DNA from: Saprospirales bacterium
Lineage (GTDB): Bacteria > Bacteroidota > Bacteroidia > Chitinophagales > Saprospiraceae
Length of the DNA: 19,984 nt
Assembly (NCBI GenBank): GCA_016719895.1
Contig: JADJYG010000009.1
Coordinates: 1-19,984 of the forward strand
Direction of reading: 5' to 3'
Every line of letters begins with the position of its first letter. Positions within the stretch are counted from its first letter, which is position 1. Shown in pieces: positions 5,970-14,755 of this stretch. The translations under genes and the position numbers were made by a program. The notes beneath the pieces were generated by a model. That model searched no databases and was not told where the DNA came from. It saw only the letters and a list, made by a program, of their open reading frames with translations.

Positions 5970-6092
5970 TTAAACAGATTTTAAAGCAATGTGCGCAAAC
6001 CAAGGACAAATGACGGGCAAATGTTCGGCTTTCAAGGTGTAATAAATGGTCTGTCTCTCTTTGTGGTAGTTCAGGTAGCCTTGTAAAAGCGG
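5970..6092 (-). pseudogene. 5'-truncated ArsR-family regulator remnant
   Basis: The frame ending at 5970 gives GYLNYHKERQTIYYTL, then HLPVICPWFAHIAL. This matches the winged beta-hairpin and C-terminus of ArsR/SmtB metal repressors (usual pattern LxxAGLVxxRKxGQxIYYxL). Upstream, the sequence loses ArsR character within a few codons and reaches the stop of the adaptor gene at about 6187, so the DNA-binding helices are missing. Intact arsR genes often precede merTP in this phylum. The fragment probably marks a recombination junction that joined a mer-type unit to the cus operon. Confidence 0.55.
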
Positions 6093-6186
6093 CGCGCAAA
6101 CTAAAAACCAACAAAAACGATACCAGCCGCAGCCACTGCGCACTATAATGACAACCATCAACCCGGGTATTGATTGTGGCGTCATT

Positions 6187-7395
6187 TTACATCCCATGCT
6201 CCGCCATCGGATCGGCTCCTTGTTTAAAAATATACTCGCTATTCAGCAAATACGCGCCTGAAATAACGACCACTTCACCGGCAGTTAAACCATGTGTGAT
6301 CTCGGTAAAATCGCGATTGCTTACTCCGGTATGCACCATCCGGTTTTCAAAAGCGCCCGAAGCGTTCTGCACCCATACAACAGCGCCGTCTTTGCCCTGG
6401 AGCAAAGCGTTTGAGGGCACGGCTACCGTTTGACGGGCTTTGCTCTTCAAGGTAATCCACGCTTGCATACCCGGTTTGTACTCGCCCCTGGGGTTGGGAA
6501 TTTCCACCCGCACCAAAACGATCTTTGAAGTTGTTTCGAGGTTCGGATTGATAAATTCTATTTTCCCATGCAAGACCCGGCCCGGGTAGGCCGGCAGTTC
6601 CACCAAAGCCTCTTTGGTTTGATTTAAAAACGGCAAGTCGCTGACGTACAACTGCGCTTCCACCCAGAGCGTGCGCAAATCGGCGAGCCGCAGCACCGGC
6701 GAGCCTTCGGCAGCATAGCCGCCTTCCACTACCGGCGTTTCGAGCACATAACCACTATACGGGCTGTAATAGGTGACGATATTCTGTACCTGGCCGGATT
6801 GTTCCAAGCTTTGAATTTGTGTCCGGTTCATCCCCCAAAGAAGCAGTTTATTCCGGGCGGCGTCGGCCAGGCGGGTGAAATCGAGATCATTGCTCCCGTA
6901 GCGTTGACGGCTTTGCAGCGCCAGCAAATAGTCTTGTTGGGCAGCAGCCAGCGTTTCGCTGTACACTTCGAAAACCGCCTGCCCTTCCCGCACGTATTCA
7001 CCCGTGTTGCGCACCAGGAGGCGTTCGATCCGGCCGGCTACTTTGGCCGTCATGGTATTAATAGCAGCCTGGTTTTCCCGTAGCGTGGCAGCCAGCGTTA
7101 TTTCTTCACCGACCGGACGTAGATGCACCGTGTCGGTAAGGATATTGGCTAGGCGGATTTGTTCGGCGTTCAGGTGAATGCCTGTGCCCTTTTGCCGGGA
7201 ATGCGTTTCCACGGGTACCAAATCCATGTGGCAGATCGGGCAGGCGCCGGGTTCCTGTTGCATGACCTGCGGGTGCATCGAACAGGTGTAATATATCTTG
7301 TTCTGCGCAACTCCGGTGGTATTGTTATTTTGACAAGCGGCCAGGAGCAGAAGGGAGACTACCGCGGTCATTGTTCTTTTCTGAAAAGGGTACAT
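6187..7395 (-). CDS. cusB: CusB-type periplasmic adaptor lipoprotein with HMBD
   Basis: This 402-aa membrane-fusion protein connects the RND pump to the outer-membrane channel. A signal peptide ends in a lipobox (LLLLAAC, Cys21). Residues ~36-59 form a heavy-metal-binding domain (YYTCSMHP...CPICHMDL). The adaptor body follows, with a barrel-sandwich half (VAGRIERLLVRNTGEYVREGQ), an alpha-hairpin (ETLAAAQQDYLLALQSR) and a beta-barrel (LWVEAQLYVSDLPFL, PGMQAWI). Length is typical of Cu/Ag adaptors. It starts 11 bp after the other adaptor. Two adaptor genes in tandem are unusual unless they form a mixed ring or serve two pumps. Confidence 0.88.
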   Translation of the reverse strand: MYPFQKRTMTAVVSLLLLAACQNNNTTGVAQNKIYYTCSMHPQVMQQEPGACPICHMDLVPVETHSRQKGTGIHLNAEQIRLANILTDTVHLRPVGEEITLAATLRENQAAINTMTAKVAGRIERLLVRNTGEYVREGQAVFEVYSETLAAAQQDYLLALQSRQRYGSNDLDFTRLADAARNKLLLWGMNRTQIQSLEQSGQVQNIVTYYSPYSGYVLETPVVEGGYAAEGSPVLRLADLRTLWVEAQLYVSDLPFLNQTKEALVELPAYPGRVLHGKIEFINPNLETTSKIVLVRVEIPNPRGEYKPGMQAWITLKSKARQTVAVPSNALLQGKDGAVVWVQNASGAFENRMVHTGVSNRDFTEITHGLTAGEVVVISGAYLLNSEYIFKQGADPMAEHGM

Positions 7396-7406
7396 AATCG
7401 TTCAAT

Positions 7407-8777
7407 TTATTTTACAAAACTCTCGCTGTCCATCAGGAACCGGGCATTCTCGGCAATTTCATCCTCCGGGCCGATACCCGCAATTACTTCTATCCACCCA
7501 TCTGTCTGTATCCCGGTTCGTATGGCGCGTGTTTGAAATGCACCATCTTTTTTCACAAATACGACATGGTTTTTACCCAGATCGAGACTGGCGGTTTCCG
7601 GAATCCAAAGTCCTGTCCGACTGCCCGCTTGCACGGTAGCCCGGAGCAGGGCGCCGGGTTTTAATTGCCCGTTCGGGTTCGGCAGATAAACCCGTGCCCG
7701 AAGGTTTTTCCCACCGGAACTATACAACGGCTCGATATAGTCGATTTTGCTCTTGAACGGCCGTTCAAACGGCTCGATATGGATTTCAACAGCCTGCCCG
7801 GTTTTCAGCATCGAAACGTCGGAAGGGTAAAATTCAAGAATCGCCCAAACCGTGGCTAAACTTTGCAGGCCAAAGAGCCGCTGACCAGCCTGGACGTACA
7901 TGCCTTCTTTTAAAGACAGTTCCCCGGGGCCGGCGGAAGCCGGGACGGTTTGAGCCGGTGCAGCGGTATTGTTCATGTTTTCGTTCATTCCGGGAGCAGC
8001 TGATGCCGTATTGTTGAGAGAAACACTATTGTCGAAAATAAGCCCCGAATACAGACTAAAAACGGGCAACGATAGAAGAGGTTTGCGTTCCGTTTCCACT
8101 TGCCGGATTTGCTCCCCGGTAAGGCCCAGGAGAGAAAGGCGTTTACGGGCATTTTCAAGTAAAACTGTGTTGGCCGGGTCGTTTTCCAATAAAAAAACCA
8201 GTTCCTGTTGTGCCGTGGCAATTTCGGGACTGTAAATGTCGAGTATGCGCTGCCCTTTGCGCACGGGTTGATACGGGTAGCGCGCGTAAAGGCGCTCGAT
8301 ACGTCCGCCAAAGCGGGTACTGACCACATTCAACAACCGGGGATCATACGCCAAATAACCGGGCGCGTCGAGGCGCAGCGGCATCGTTATCTGTTCAGGA
8401 TGTAAGGTTTTGACAGTGCTCAACACATACTCGTAAGTGGGTTTTAGCAGCATGTCCAAGTCTCCGATGGCAGATACGCCAGCCTCGGCGGAAGAAGCAT
8501 GGCCGTGCATTTCCGGCGTATGCGATGAATCGGACGGGTGCGTTACCGGTTGGTTTTCTTTTTTTACCAGGTCCATTTTACAAATCGGGCAACTTCCTGG
8601 TTCGTCGCGAATGATTTCAGGGTGCATGGGGCAGGTATATTGGGCGGCTTCATGCTCTGAATGATCCTGGTCGTGCCGGTGTTGTCCGGCATCGGGATTC
8701 CGGCAAGCCGTGGTAAGCAATGCCGGCAGCAAGGCCCACAAGAGGTATTGTCTAGCGATATTCCAGCTCTTTTTCAT
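7407..8777 (-). CDS. cusB: Second CusB-type adaptor lipoprotein with HMBD and His-rich lead
   Basis: This 456-aa periplasmic adaptor has a lipobox at Cys25 (LTTAC). A His/Asp-rich lead (HRHDQDHSEHE) comes before an HMBD at ~47-70 (YTCPMHP...CPICKMDL). A second His/Met patch (HTPEMHGH) precedes the adaptor core. The core shows RIERLYARYPYQPVRKGQ, an alpha-hairpin (PEIATAQQELVFLLEN) and beta-barrel strands (LATVWAILEFYPSDVSML, LKPGALLRATV). An Asn/Ala-rich insertion (about residues 255-290) is not typical. The start overlaps the end of the TolC-like gene by 26 bp, so both are in one operon. It is the longer and more distal of the pair to the merTP end. Confidence 0.88.
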   Translation of the reverse strand: MKKSWNIARQYLLWALLPALLTTACRNPDAGQHRHDQDHSEHEAAQYTCPMHPEIIRDEPGSCPICKMDLVKKENQPVTHPSDSSHTPEMHGHASSAEAGVSAIGDLDMLLKPTYEYVLSTVKTLHPEQITMPLRLDAPGYLAYDPRLLNVVSTRFGGRIERLYARYPYQPVRKGQRILDIYSPEIATAQQELVFLLENDPANTVLLENARKRLSLLGLTGEQIRQVETERKPLLSLPVFSLYSGLIFDNSVSLNNTASAAPGMNENMNNTAAPAQTVPASAGPGELSLKEGMYVQAGQRLFGLQSLATVWAILEFYPSDVSMLKTGQAVEIHIEPFERPFKSKIDYIEPLYSSGGKNLRARVYLPNPNGQLKPGALLRATVQAGSRTGLWIPETASLDLGKNHVVFVKKDGAFQTRAIRTGIQTDGWIEVIAGIGPEDEIAENARFLMDSESFVK

Positions 8778-10011
8778 AATTCACTTTTGATTGAAGTAAT
8801 TGTTGCAGGAGGTCAAGTTGAGACAAGCGGCTCATTTTAAGTTCCAGCCAGGCATCGAGCACCATAAACAGCTCGTCTGTATTCTGTTCCCAGGCGAGCA
8901 GGGTACTCTGAAAACGTTTGCGTTGGTTGGGGAAGATGTCGTCATCGTAGCGGGCGATCTGGGTTTGTAGGGTCTGCATCATCACTAATTGCTCGGAAAG
9001 GGCGCCCCGGATTTGGTTGGCCAACGCCGCTTTGTCGAGTTCGAAGGCGGCAAGCCGGTGTTCGATGCCCTCGATTTTGGCTTTGATGTCTTTGTTCGCC
9101 CAAGGTGCTATGGGCACTGTAACCATGCCCATGAGCGAAAACTGCCAGGGCTGGCCGCCGAAAGCGAACATGTGATCGAAACGCAGACCATATTCGGGTT
9201 TGAGTTTCGAGCGCTGCCACTCCTGTTCTAAGCGGGCGATGCGAAAGTTGGTTTCGATAGCCTGAAAATCACTGCGCGCGGCGATACGCGAGGTGTCAGG
9301 CAGTGGCGGTACAAGTGCCGGACCGGTTGGCAAAATGGTGTCGATCTCGAACGCGCTTGCCGGGTCGAGTTGCATCAGCGTCGCCAGCATGGCGCGTTGC
9401 CGCCGGATTTCACCGGCGTACATCGCTTGCATCCGGTCGAGATCGGCCAGTTCGGTTTTGGCTTTGTAGATGCTGCCGAGTTTTTCCCGGTTGTACTGAA
9501 ACCGTTGTTCGGCGCTTTCGATCAGCAAGCGCAACGCCCGTTTACTTTCTTCCAAAACGGCGAATTTCTTTTCCAGCACCAGCCAGTCGAAATAAGCCGT
9601 TTTCGCCTCCGCGAACAGCATATTGCGCATTACGCCCTTTTCGGTTGCCTGCATACCCGACATGGCCGACATGTAACGCCCTTCGGCTTGCTGCATTTTC
9701 CGGTTGGGAAACATTTGCTGCGCCGAAACCATGACGGCTCCCATACCCTCGCTCCAGCGCGCGGGATTGTACGCCGTCATCCACAACCCACCGCCTACCT
9801 GCGGCGGAGGCAAGGTGACAACACCTTTAGAGACAACGTCGAACTCTCTCCCCCGGGCGTCGGTGGCTTGCAGCGCCGGATGCAGGCGCTCGATGCGGTC
9901 GAGAACGGAGTCGAGCGGAAGCAGGTTTTGCGCGGTAACCCTTGCGGCGAAACAGAGGCAAAACGTCACCAGAAATGGTATTTTCAAAAAAATATAGCGT
10001 TTCATTTTCAA
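8752..10011 (-). CDS. TolC-family outer-membrane efflux channel
   Basis: The 419-aa product starts with a signal peptide (FLVTFCLCFAARVTAQ) and continues LLPLDSVLDRIERLHPAL, the usual TolC/OEP start with a helix ending in NP/HP. Long amphipathic, Gln/Leu/Arg-rich helices fill the middle (MLFAEAKTAYFDWLVLEKKF, ALRLLIESAEQRFQYNREKLG) and recur near the end (DELFMVLDAWLELKMSRLSQLDLLQQLL). Short strands lie between (LRFDHMFAFGG, FSLMGMVTVPI). It forms the outer-membrane exit duct for the CusA/CusB pump. No lipobox is seen, unlike E. coli CusC. It follows cusA by 42 bp and overlaps the adaptor gene, fitting an efflux operon. Confidence 0.88.
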   Translation of the reverse strand: MKMKRYIFLKIPFLVTFCLCFAARVTAQNLLPLDSVLDRIERLHPALQATDARGREFDVVSKGVVTLPPPQVGGGLWMTAYNPARWSEGMGAVMVSAQQMFPNRKMQQAEGRYMSAMSGMQATEKGVMRNMLFAEAKTAYFDWLVLEKKFAVLEESKRALRLLIESAEQRFQYNREKLGSIYKAKTELADLDRMQAMYAGEIRRQRAMLATLMQLDPASAFEIDTILPTGPALVPPLPDTSRIAARSDFQAIETNFRIARLEQEWQRSKLKPEYGLRFDHMFAFGGQPWQFSLMGMVTVPIAPWANKDIKAKIEGIEHRLAAFELDKAALANQIRGALSEQLVMMQTLQTQIARYDDDIFPNQRKRFQSTLLAWEQNTDELFMVLDAWLELKMSRLSQLDLLQQLLQSKVNYEKELEYR

Positions 10012-10053
10012 AAAAATTGATGCGACAAGTCGGGCGCCAAATAAGCGACGCGT

Positions 10054-13000
10054 TTATTCTTCAACCGGGATAACCTCGATTGCTCCCCTGCGCCGCAACT
10101 CGCGCTCCCGTGTTATTTCGAACACGACCGGGGTAATCAGCAGCACGTAAATTGTCGAGGAAATGGTGCCTCCGATGAGAGGCAGGGTGATGGGCAGCAT
10201 AATGTCGCTACCGACGCCTGTGGCCCAGAGAATCGGGATAAGGCCGAACAGCGAAACCGAAACGGTCATCAGCTTGGGTCGCAGGCGTTTGGCAGCACCC
10301 CAGATTACCCATTCGCGCAGGTCGGCGGGCGTGATCGTATCCCGCGAGTTGCCTTTCTTCGGCGACCAGGCGCTGCATGGCCTCGTTGAGGTAAATGGTC
10401 ATCAACATGGCTGTTTCGATAGCCATGCCGAACAGCGCGATGAATCCTACCGCCACGGCCACGGAGAGGTTCACGCCGTAAAACCAGATCATATAAACGC
10501 CGCCGATGAGCGCAAAAGGCACGGTTATCATCGTAAGCGCCGCTTCTTTTGCCGACTTGTAGGTGAAATACAGCACGAAAAAAATCAACACCAACACGAT
10601 GGGCACGATCAACCGGAGGGTTCTGTTGGCGCGAATTTGATTCTCCCATTGTCCGCTCCATTCGATGAAATACCCTTTCGGCAATTTTTTCACCGCGTCA
10701 TCAAGTGTTTGCTGCGCCTCGGTGACGGTGCTGCCGAGATCGCGTTCCCGCACGTTGAACAAGACCGTGCCCCGAAGCAAAGCGTTCTCAGAATTGATCA
10801 TAGGGGGGCCTTCCGAAACGCGGACATCGGCCACGGCTTCCAGCGGGATGACGCCGTAGCGCGATGTTTGTACCTGCAAGCGGCGCAACGCGTCGAGGTT
10901 GTTGCGAAAATCCTGAGCGAAGCGAGCATTGACGCTGAAGCGCTGCCGCCCCTCGACGGTGGTGGTCAGGGTCATGCCGCCAAGGCGCTTTCGACGAGCA
11001 TATTCACGTCGTCCACGGCGAGGCCGTAGCGCCCGATTTCGTCCCGTTTTACGACGATGTCGATGTATTTGCCGCCGGTGATGGGTTCCACGTAAAGGTC
11101 TTGCACACCGGGAATGCTTTCCAACTGGCGCTTGAGTTGTTGCGACAGCGAAAAAATAGTGTCGAGGTTTTGTCCGTACACCTTAAGCCCCACGTCGGTG
11201 CGGATGCCCGTGGAAAGCATATTGATGCGGTTGATGATCGGCTGCGTCCAGCCGTTCACCACGCCGGGGATTTGAAGTTTGGCGTTCAACTCCGCGATGA
11301 GATCGTTTTTCGTAAGGCCCGGCCGCCATTCCGATTTGGGTTTCAGCAAAATAATGGTTTCGATCATGCTGATCGGCGAGTTGTCGGTAGCCGTGCTGGC
11401 CCGACCCGCTTTGCCAAGTACGTGACTGACCTCGGGCACACCGGCGATGATCTTGTCCTGTACCTGCAACAGGCGTTTGACCTCCGAATTGGACACGTCG
11501 GGCAGGGTAACGGGCATGAAAAGCAGGGAGCCTTCGTCGAGCGGCGGCATAAATTCGGAACCGAGACGCATCATCATCGGGACGCTTATGGCCAGCGCTG
11601 CAAGCATGATTGCCAAGGTGGTTTTGCGCCATTTTAGGCACAGTTTTAACACGGGGGTGTACAGATTTTCCAGGAAACGGGTGATCGGGTTGGCGCTTTC
11701 GGGTTTGAATTTCCCCCGGAGCAGCAGGGCGATCAGAACGGGCGTCAGGGTAATGGCCAGAAAAGCGTCCACCAACAGGATAAATGTTTTGGTCCAGGCC
11801 AGCGGTGAAAAAAGTTTCCCTTCCATCCCGCTCAGCAGGAATACCGGCAGGAAAGAAGCGACCGTTACGATAGTAGAGAAAAAACGCCCGGCCCTACCTG
11901 TTTGCAGGATTTGGCAATGATCGCAAGCCGTTCCGCGAATCCTGGCTTTCCCGGCGCTTCCGAGAGGTGCCGGTAGGCGTTTTCGACCATCACGATACCG
12001 TCGTCCACTACCACCCCGATGGCCAGCGCGATGCCGGTGAGCGACATGATGTTGGAAGAAATACCAAAGGCTTCCAGCAAAATAAAGCCGATAGCCACTG
12101 AAATCGGCAACTGAATCAGGATAACCAGAGCGCTTCGCCAATGAAACAGGAAGATCAATACGATCAGCGACACGGCGATCATTTCTTCGATAAGCGTTCC
12201 CTTGACCGAGATTACGGCAGCCTTGATCAATTCGCTCCGGTCGTAACTCACCTGGAATTTCACGCCTGCCGGCAGCCCTTTTTCCACTTCCGTCATTTTC
12301 CGTTTCACCGCTTCGATGACGTTGTTGGCATTTTCGCCGTAGCGCATGACGACAATACCGCCAACTACCTCGCCCCTTCCATCCATGTCGAAGATGCCGA
12401 GCCGCCCCTCGCCACCCATTTGAACGGTCGCCACGTCTTTCACCCGTATCGGCACGGAACCGTAATTGCCGACGGGGATGTTTTCGATGTCCGACGTTTT
12501 TTGAATGTAGCCCAGCCCCCTGACGATATAGGCCATGTCGGACATTTCGAACTTGCGTCCGCCCACGTCATTGTTGTTCCGGCGAATAGCATTGAGCACA
12601 TCCATCAACGGGATGTTGAAATAGTTCAGTTTATAAGGATCAATGGTCACCTGGTATTGTTTACCAAAACCACCGGAAGCCACTTCGCTAACGCCCGGTA
12701 CGGTTTGCAAGGCAAATTTGACGTACCAATCCTGCAAGGCGCGTTGTTCGCCCAAGTCCATTCCCTGCGCGTCGAGGTGGTACCAGAAAATGTGTCCCAC
12801 ACCGGTACCGTCGGGGCCGAGGGTGGGCACGGCGCCGGGCGGCAACTGACGCTGGGCGTAGTTGAGTCGTTCAGTACCCGTGTGCGTGCCCAATAGATGT
12901 CGGTCTTATCCTCGAAAATGACATAGACGAAGGACATGCCGAACATGGAGGCGCCCCGGATATTTTTTACCTGCGGAATACCTTGCAAGTTGGATACAAG

Positions 13001-13204
13001 CGGATAGGTGACCTGATCTTCGATCAGTTGAGGGCTGCGCCCCATCCATTCCGTGAAGACGATGACCTGGTTCTCCGACAGATCGGGGATAGCGTCGATC
13101 GGGTTGTTGCGCACAGAGTAAATACCCCAGGCAAACAAACCGAGGGCTGCTGCAAGCACGAACAGCCGGTTTTTTAAAGAATTAGTTATCAGAAAATTGA
13201 TCAT
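10054..13204 (-). pseudogene. cusA: CusA-type Cu(I)/Ag(I) RND pump, broken by four frameshifts
   Basis: The restored product is about 1050 aa, normal for CusA/CzcA. It starts MINFLITNSLKNRLFVL, and NPIDAIPDLSENQVIVFTEW is a strong HME-RND signature. The TM4 motif GIALAIGVVVDDGIVMVEN lacks the extra Asp of Zn/Co pumps and fits the Cu/Ag class. Three Met positions of the CusA periplasmic site appear kept (LLFMPVTLPDVS, PISMIET, NRINMLSTGI). Frame breaks lie at ~12872 (one G missing in CTGGAA), 11879-11884 (A6, one base short), 10980-10981 (GGG to GG) and ~10354-10360 (one extra base). Each is repaired by one base with no loss of conserved sequence. It pumps metal from periplasm or cytosol through the adaptors and TolC-like partner. 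Confidence 0.85.
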
Positions 13205-13298
13205 AATGCCAGCCGTTTTCGGTTCGAACTTTGTTGAAGCGTTTACCCCGGTCTTGGCGGCTTACCATTAACGATAGCCCGCCAAGACGCCGCGGTGG

Positions 13299-13736
13299 TC
13301 AGTTCCCAAGGTTAGTTTTGTCCTCCATATCGCACGATTTCGCCGTGCCTGGCGCGCCGGAACGATCATATTGACAGCAGCCGTGCAGGGCGTTGTAGGC
13401 CGTGTCCGGGGCTTTGTACCCCACATTGTCGTAGCCCGATTGGGCGACGGCCTTTTGAATCGCGTCGGCGGTAAGCTTAGCCGGGTCGAACGTCACGGTG
13501 AGCAAGTCTTTGTCCACATCCCAAACGGCCGAGGTAGCGCCCACTTGGGTGGCGGCTTTTTCAATCGTGCGCTTGCACATCCCGCAGTTGCCGAGGACTT
13601 GAAACGATTCGGTTTGAAGTACTGGGGCAATAGCGACGGCTTGCTTTTTCTTCATACCCTCGGTTTGAGCGCCGGCGATATTGATGATAAACAAACCTAA
13701 AAACAGAGCAGAAAACAAAAGTTTGAGCGAACTCAT
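13299..13736 (-). CDS. Secreted heavy-metal-associated (HMA) domain protein
   Basis: This 145-aa protein has a signal peptide (LLFSALFLGLFIINIAGAQ) and a single HMA fold (~44-105). The metal loop reads GNCGMCKRTIE, a CxxC site in place of the common GMTCxxC. The usual late helices and strand follow (LTVTFDPAKLTADAIQKAVAQSGYDN). The C-terminal tail adds HGCCQYDR and another Cys. It likely hands Cu(I)/Ag(I) to the efflux system or sequesters it in the periplasm. It lies between the HMBD lipoprotein and cusA, 94 bp upstream of cusA. Bacteroidota metal islands often include such a protein ending in a CCQYDR-like motif. Confidence 0.8.
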   Translation of the reverse strand: MSSLKLLFSALFLGLFIINIAGAQTEGMKKKQAVAIAPVLQTESFQVLGNCGMCKRTIEKAATQVGATSAVWDVDKDLLTVTFDPAKLTADAIQKAVAQSGYDNVGYKAPDTAYNALHGCCQYDRSGAPGTAKSCDMEDKTNLGN

Positions 13737-13802
13737 TTCGGTTAAATTTTTATAGATGAATAGAATTTACAGTACTTCGACAGCGATTTTCATTAAAATG
13801 GG

Positions 13803-14132
13803 TCAATGCTTGTGCCCTTCTTTGCCATGATCTGCCGGCTGGTCGCTTCGAACAAGGTCCATACCGCACTTGGAGCATTTATCGCCGGCTTTGCCCGTGA
13901 TTTCGGGATGCATCGGACAAGCGTAGGTGGCATCCGCATCGGCTTTAACGGGCTCTAAGTTCATACCGCATTTAGAGCAAGTGTCACCTGCTTTCCCGGT
14001 GATTTCCGGGTGCATCGGGCAGGCGTATGCGGCAGTTTGGTCGGTATTGGCTGCTTTGGGCGTGTTTTTACAAGCGACGAATACGCCGAGCAACCCAGCG
14101 AGTGCTAAACCCGCAATGAGTAAGTTTTTCAT
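13803..14132 (-). CDS. Lipoprotein with two tandem heavy-metal-binding (HMBD) repeats
   Basis: This 109-aa lipoprotein has a signal peptide with lipobox (VFVAC, Cys21). Two nearly identical HMBDs follow at ~36-59 and ~70-93, each YACPMHPEITGKAGD...CSKCGM-N/D-L. The tail is His/Lys-rich (DHGKEGHKH). The same domain is fused to both CusB adaptors, so this is a free-standing version, probably a periplasmic Cu/Ag capture or shuttle protein. The two repeats are almost identical in DNA too, suggesting recent duplication or conversion. Spacing to the HMA gene is 66 bp. Confidence 0.85.
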   Translation of the reverse strand: MKNLLIAGLALAGLLGVFVACKNTPKAANTDQTAAYACPMHPEITGKAGDTCSKCGMNLEPVKADADATYACPMHPEITGKAGDKCSKCGMDLVRSDQPADHGKEGHKH

Positions 14133-14276
14133 ACAAGGAGATTTTAAGAATTAAAAATGAAGATCAGACTGGAAGAAAAGCCTAAAACCTGTTCGGAAAA
14201 GGCTTATAGCCATCCGAAACGGTTTTACGTGCGATAAAAAAGGTCTGAAATGGGCACACGTCGGGCCGACGCGGCA

Positions 14277-14709
14277 CTAAACGCCGATCTTAGGCGGCTG
14301 CCAGATGGGGAGAAATACGGCTTCGGGTAGGTGATCGATGAAATAAAATGCGGCTTTACGCACCGAAGCCAGTAGGTTGGGTAATTGAAAATTGTCTCCC
14401 AAAGGGAGCGCGAAAGAAGCGCCGGAAGACGCAATCAGACCGCATCCTGGGCAATGGCAGCCACCGTGTTCATGGTCGCATGGGCAATCTCCGCCGGAAT
14501 GCCGGTGTTCGCCGCATGGGGCGCTGTCGGAAATATGGAAAGCGCGCGCTTCGTCCGGTTTTTTTGCAGCAGGACTTTCTTTCTTTCACGTCCCCTGACT
14601 TTGTCGTGCCTCCGGTGTGTTCTCTACCGCAAGCCCACATACGATTTGTGGGCGCCGTGACAGCTACACCGAGGAGGAAAAACCAAATATGGGCGCTACT
14701 ATGTCTCAT
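14277..14709 (-). pseudogene. Cys/His-rich secreted protein, one frameshift in A7 run
   Basis: Read with one base fewer in the T7 run at 14559-14565, the - strand gives ~143 aa. A signal peptide (HIWFFLLGVAVTAPTNRMWAC) and a CCKK segment precede a metal-rich core, PCGEHRHSGGDCPCDHEHGG, followed by CHCPGCG. A hydrophobic-aromatic tail ends in FLPIWQPPKIGV. Bacteroidota metal islands carry a family of this shape (Cys/His core, terminal IW-x-PPKI), from memory and without an official name. As written the frame switches to a non-conserved Arg-rich tail ending at 14470. Likely function is periplasmic metal binding. It lies 46 bp downstream of copB on the same strand. Confidence 0.6.
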
Positions 14710-14755
14710 TTTTAACTAAAACAACTATATTATCGAAGTGGTTGCGATAAAAACG

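Noticed and set aside
10208..12893. Treating the cusA pieces as several independent RND proteins
   Set aside because: The pieces are consecutive parts of one CusA with no repeated segment and only single-base frame changes at the joins.
14133..14276. Terminator between the Cys/His-rich gene and the HMBD lipoprotein
   Set aside because: Only a 5-bp arm pairing (AAGCC/GGCTT) was found, too weak to call.
14348..14719. + strand ORFs of 68-123 aa in this interval
   Set aside because: They are antisense to the frame-corrected Cys/His-rich gene and have Arg/Pro-rich shadow composition.
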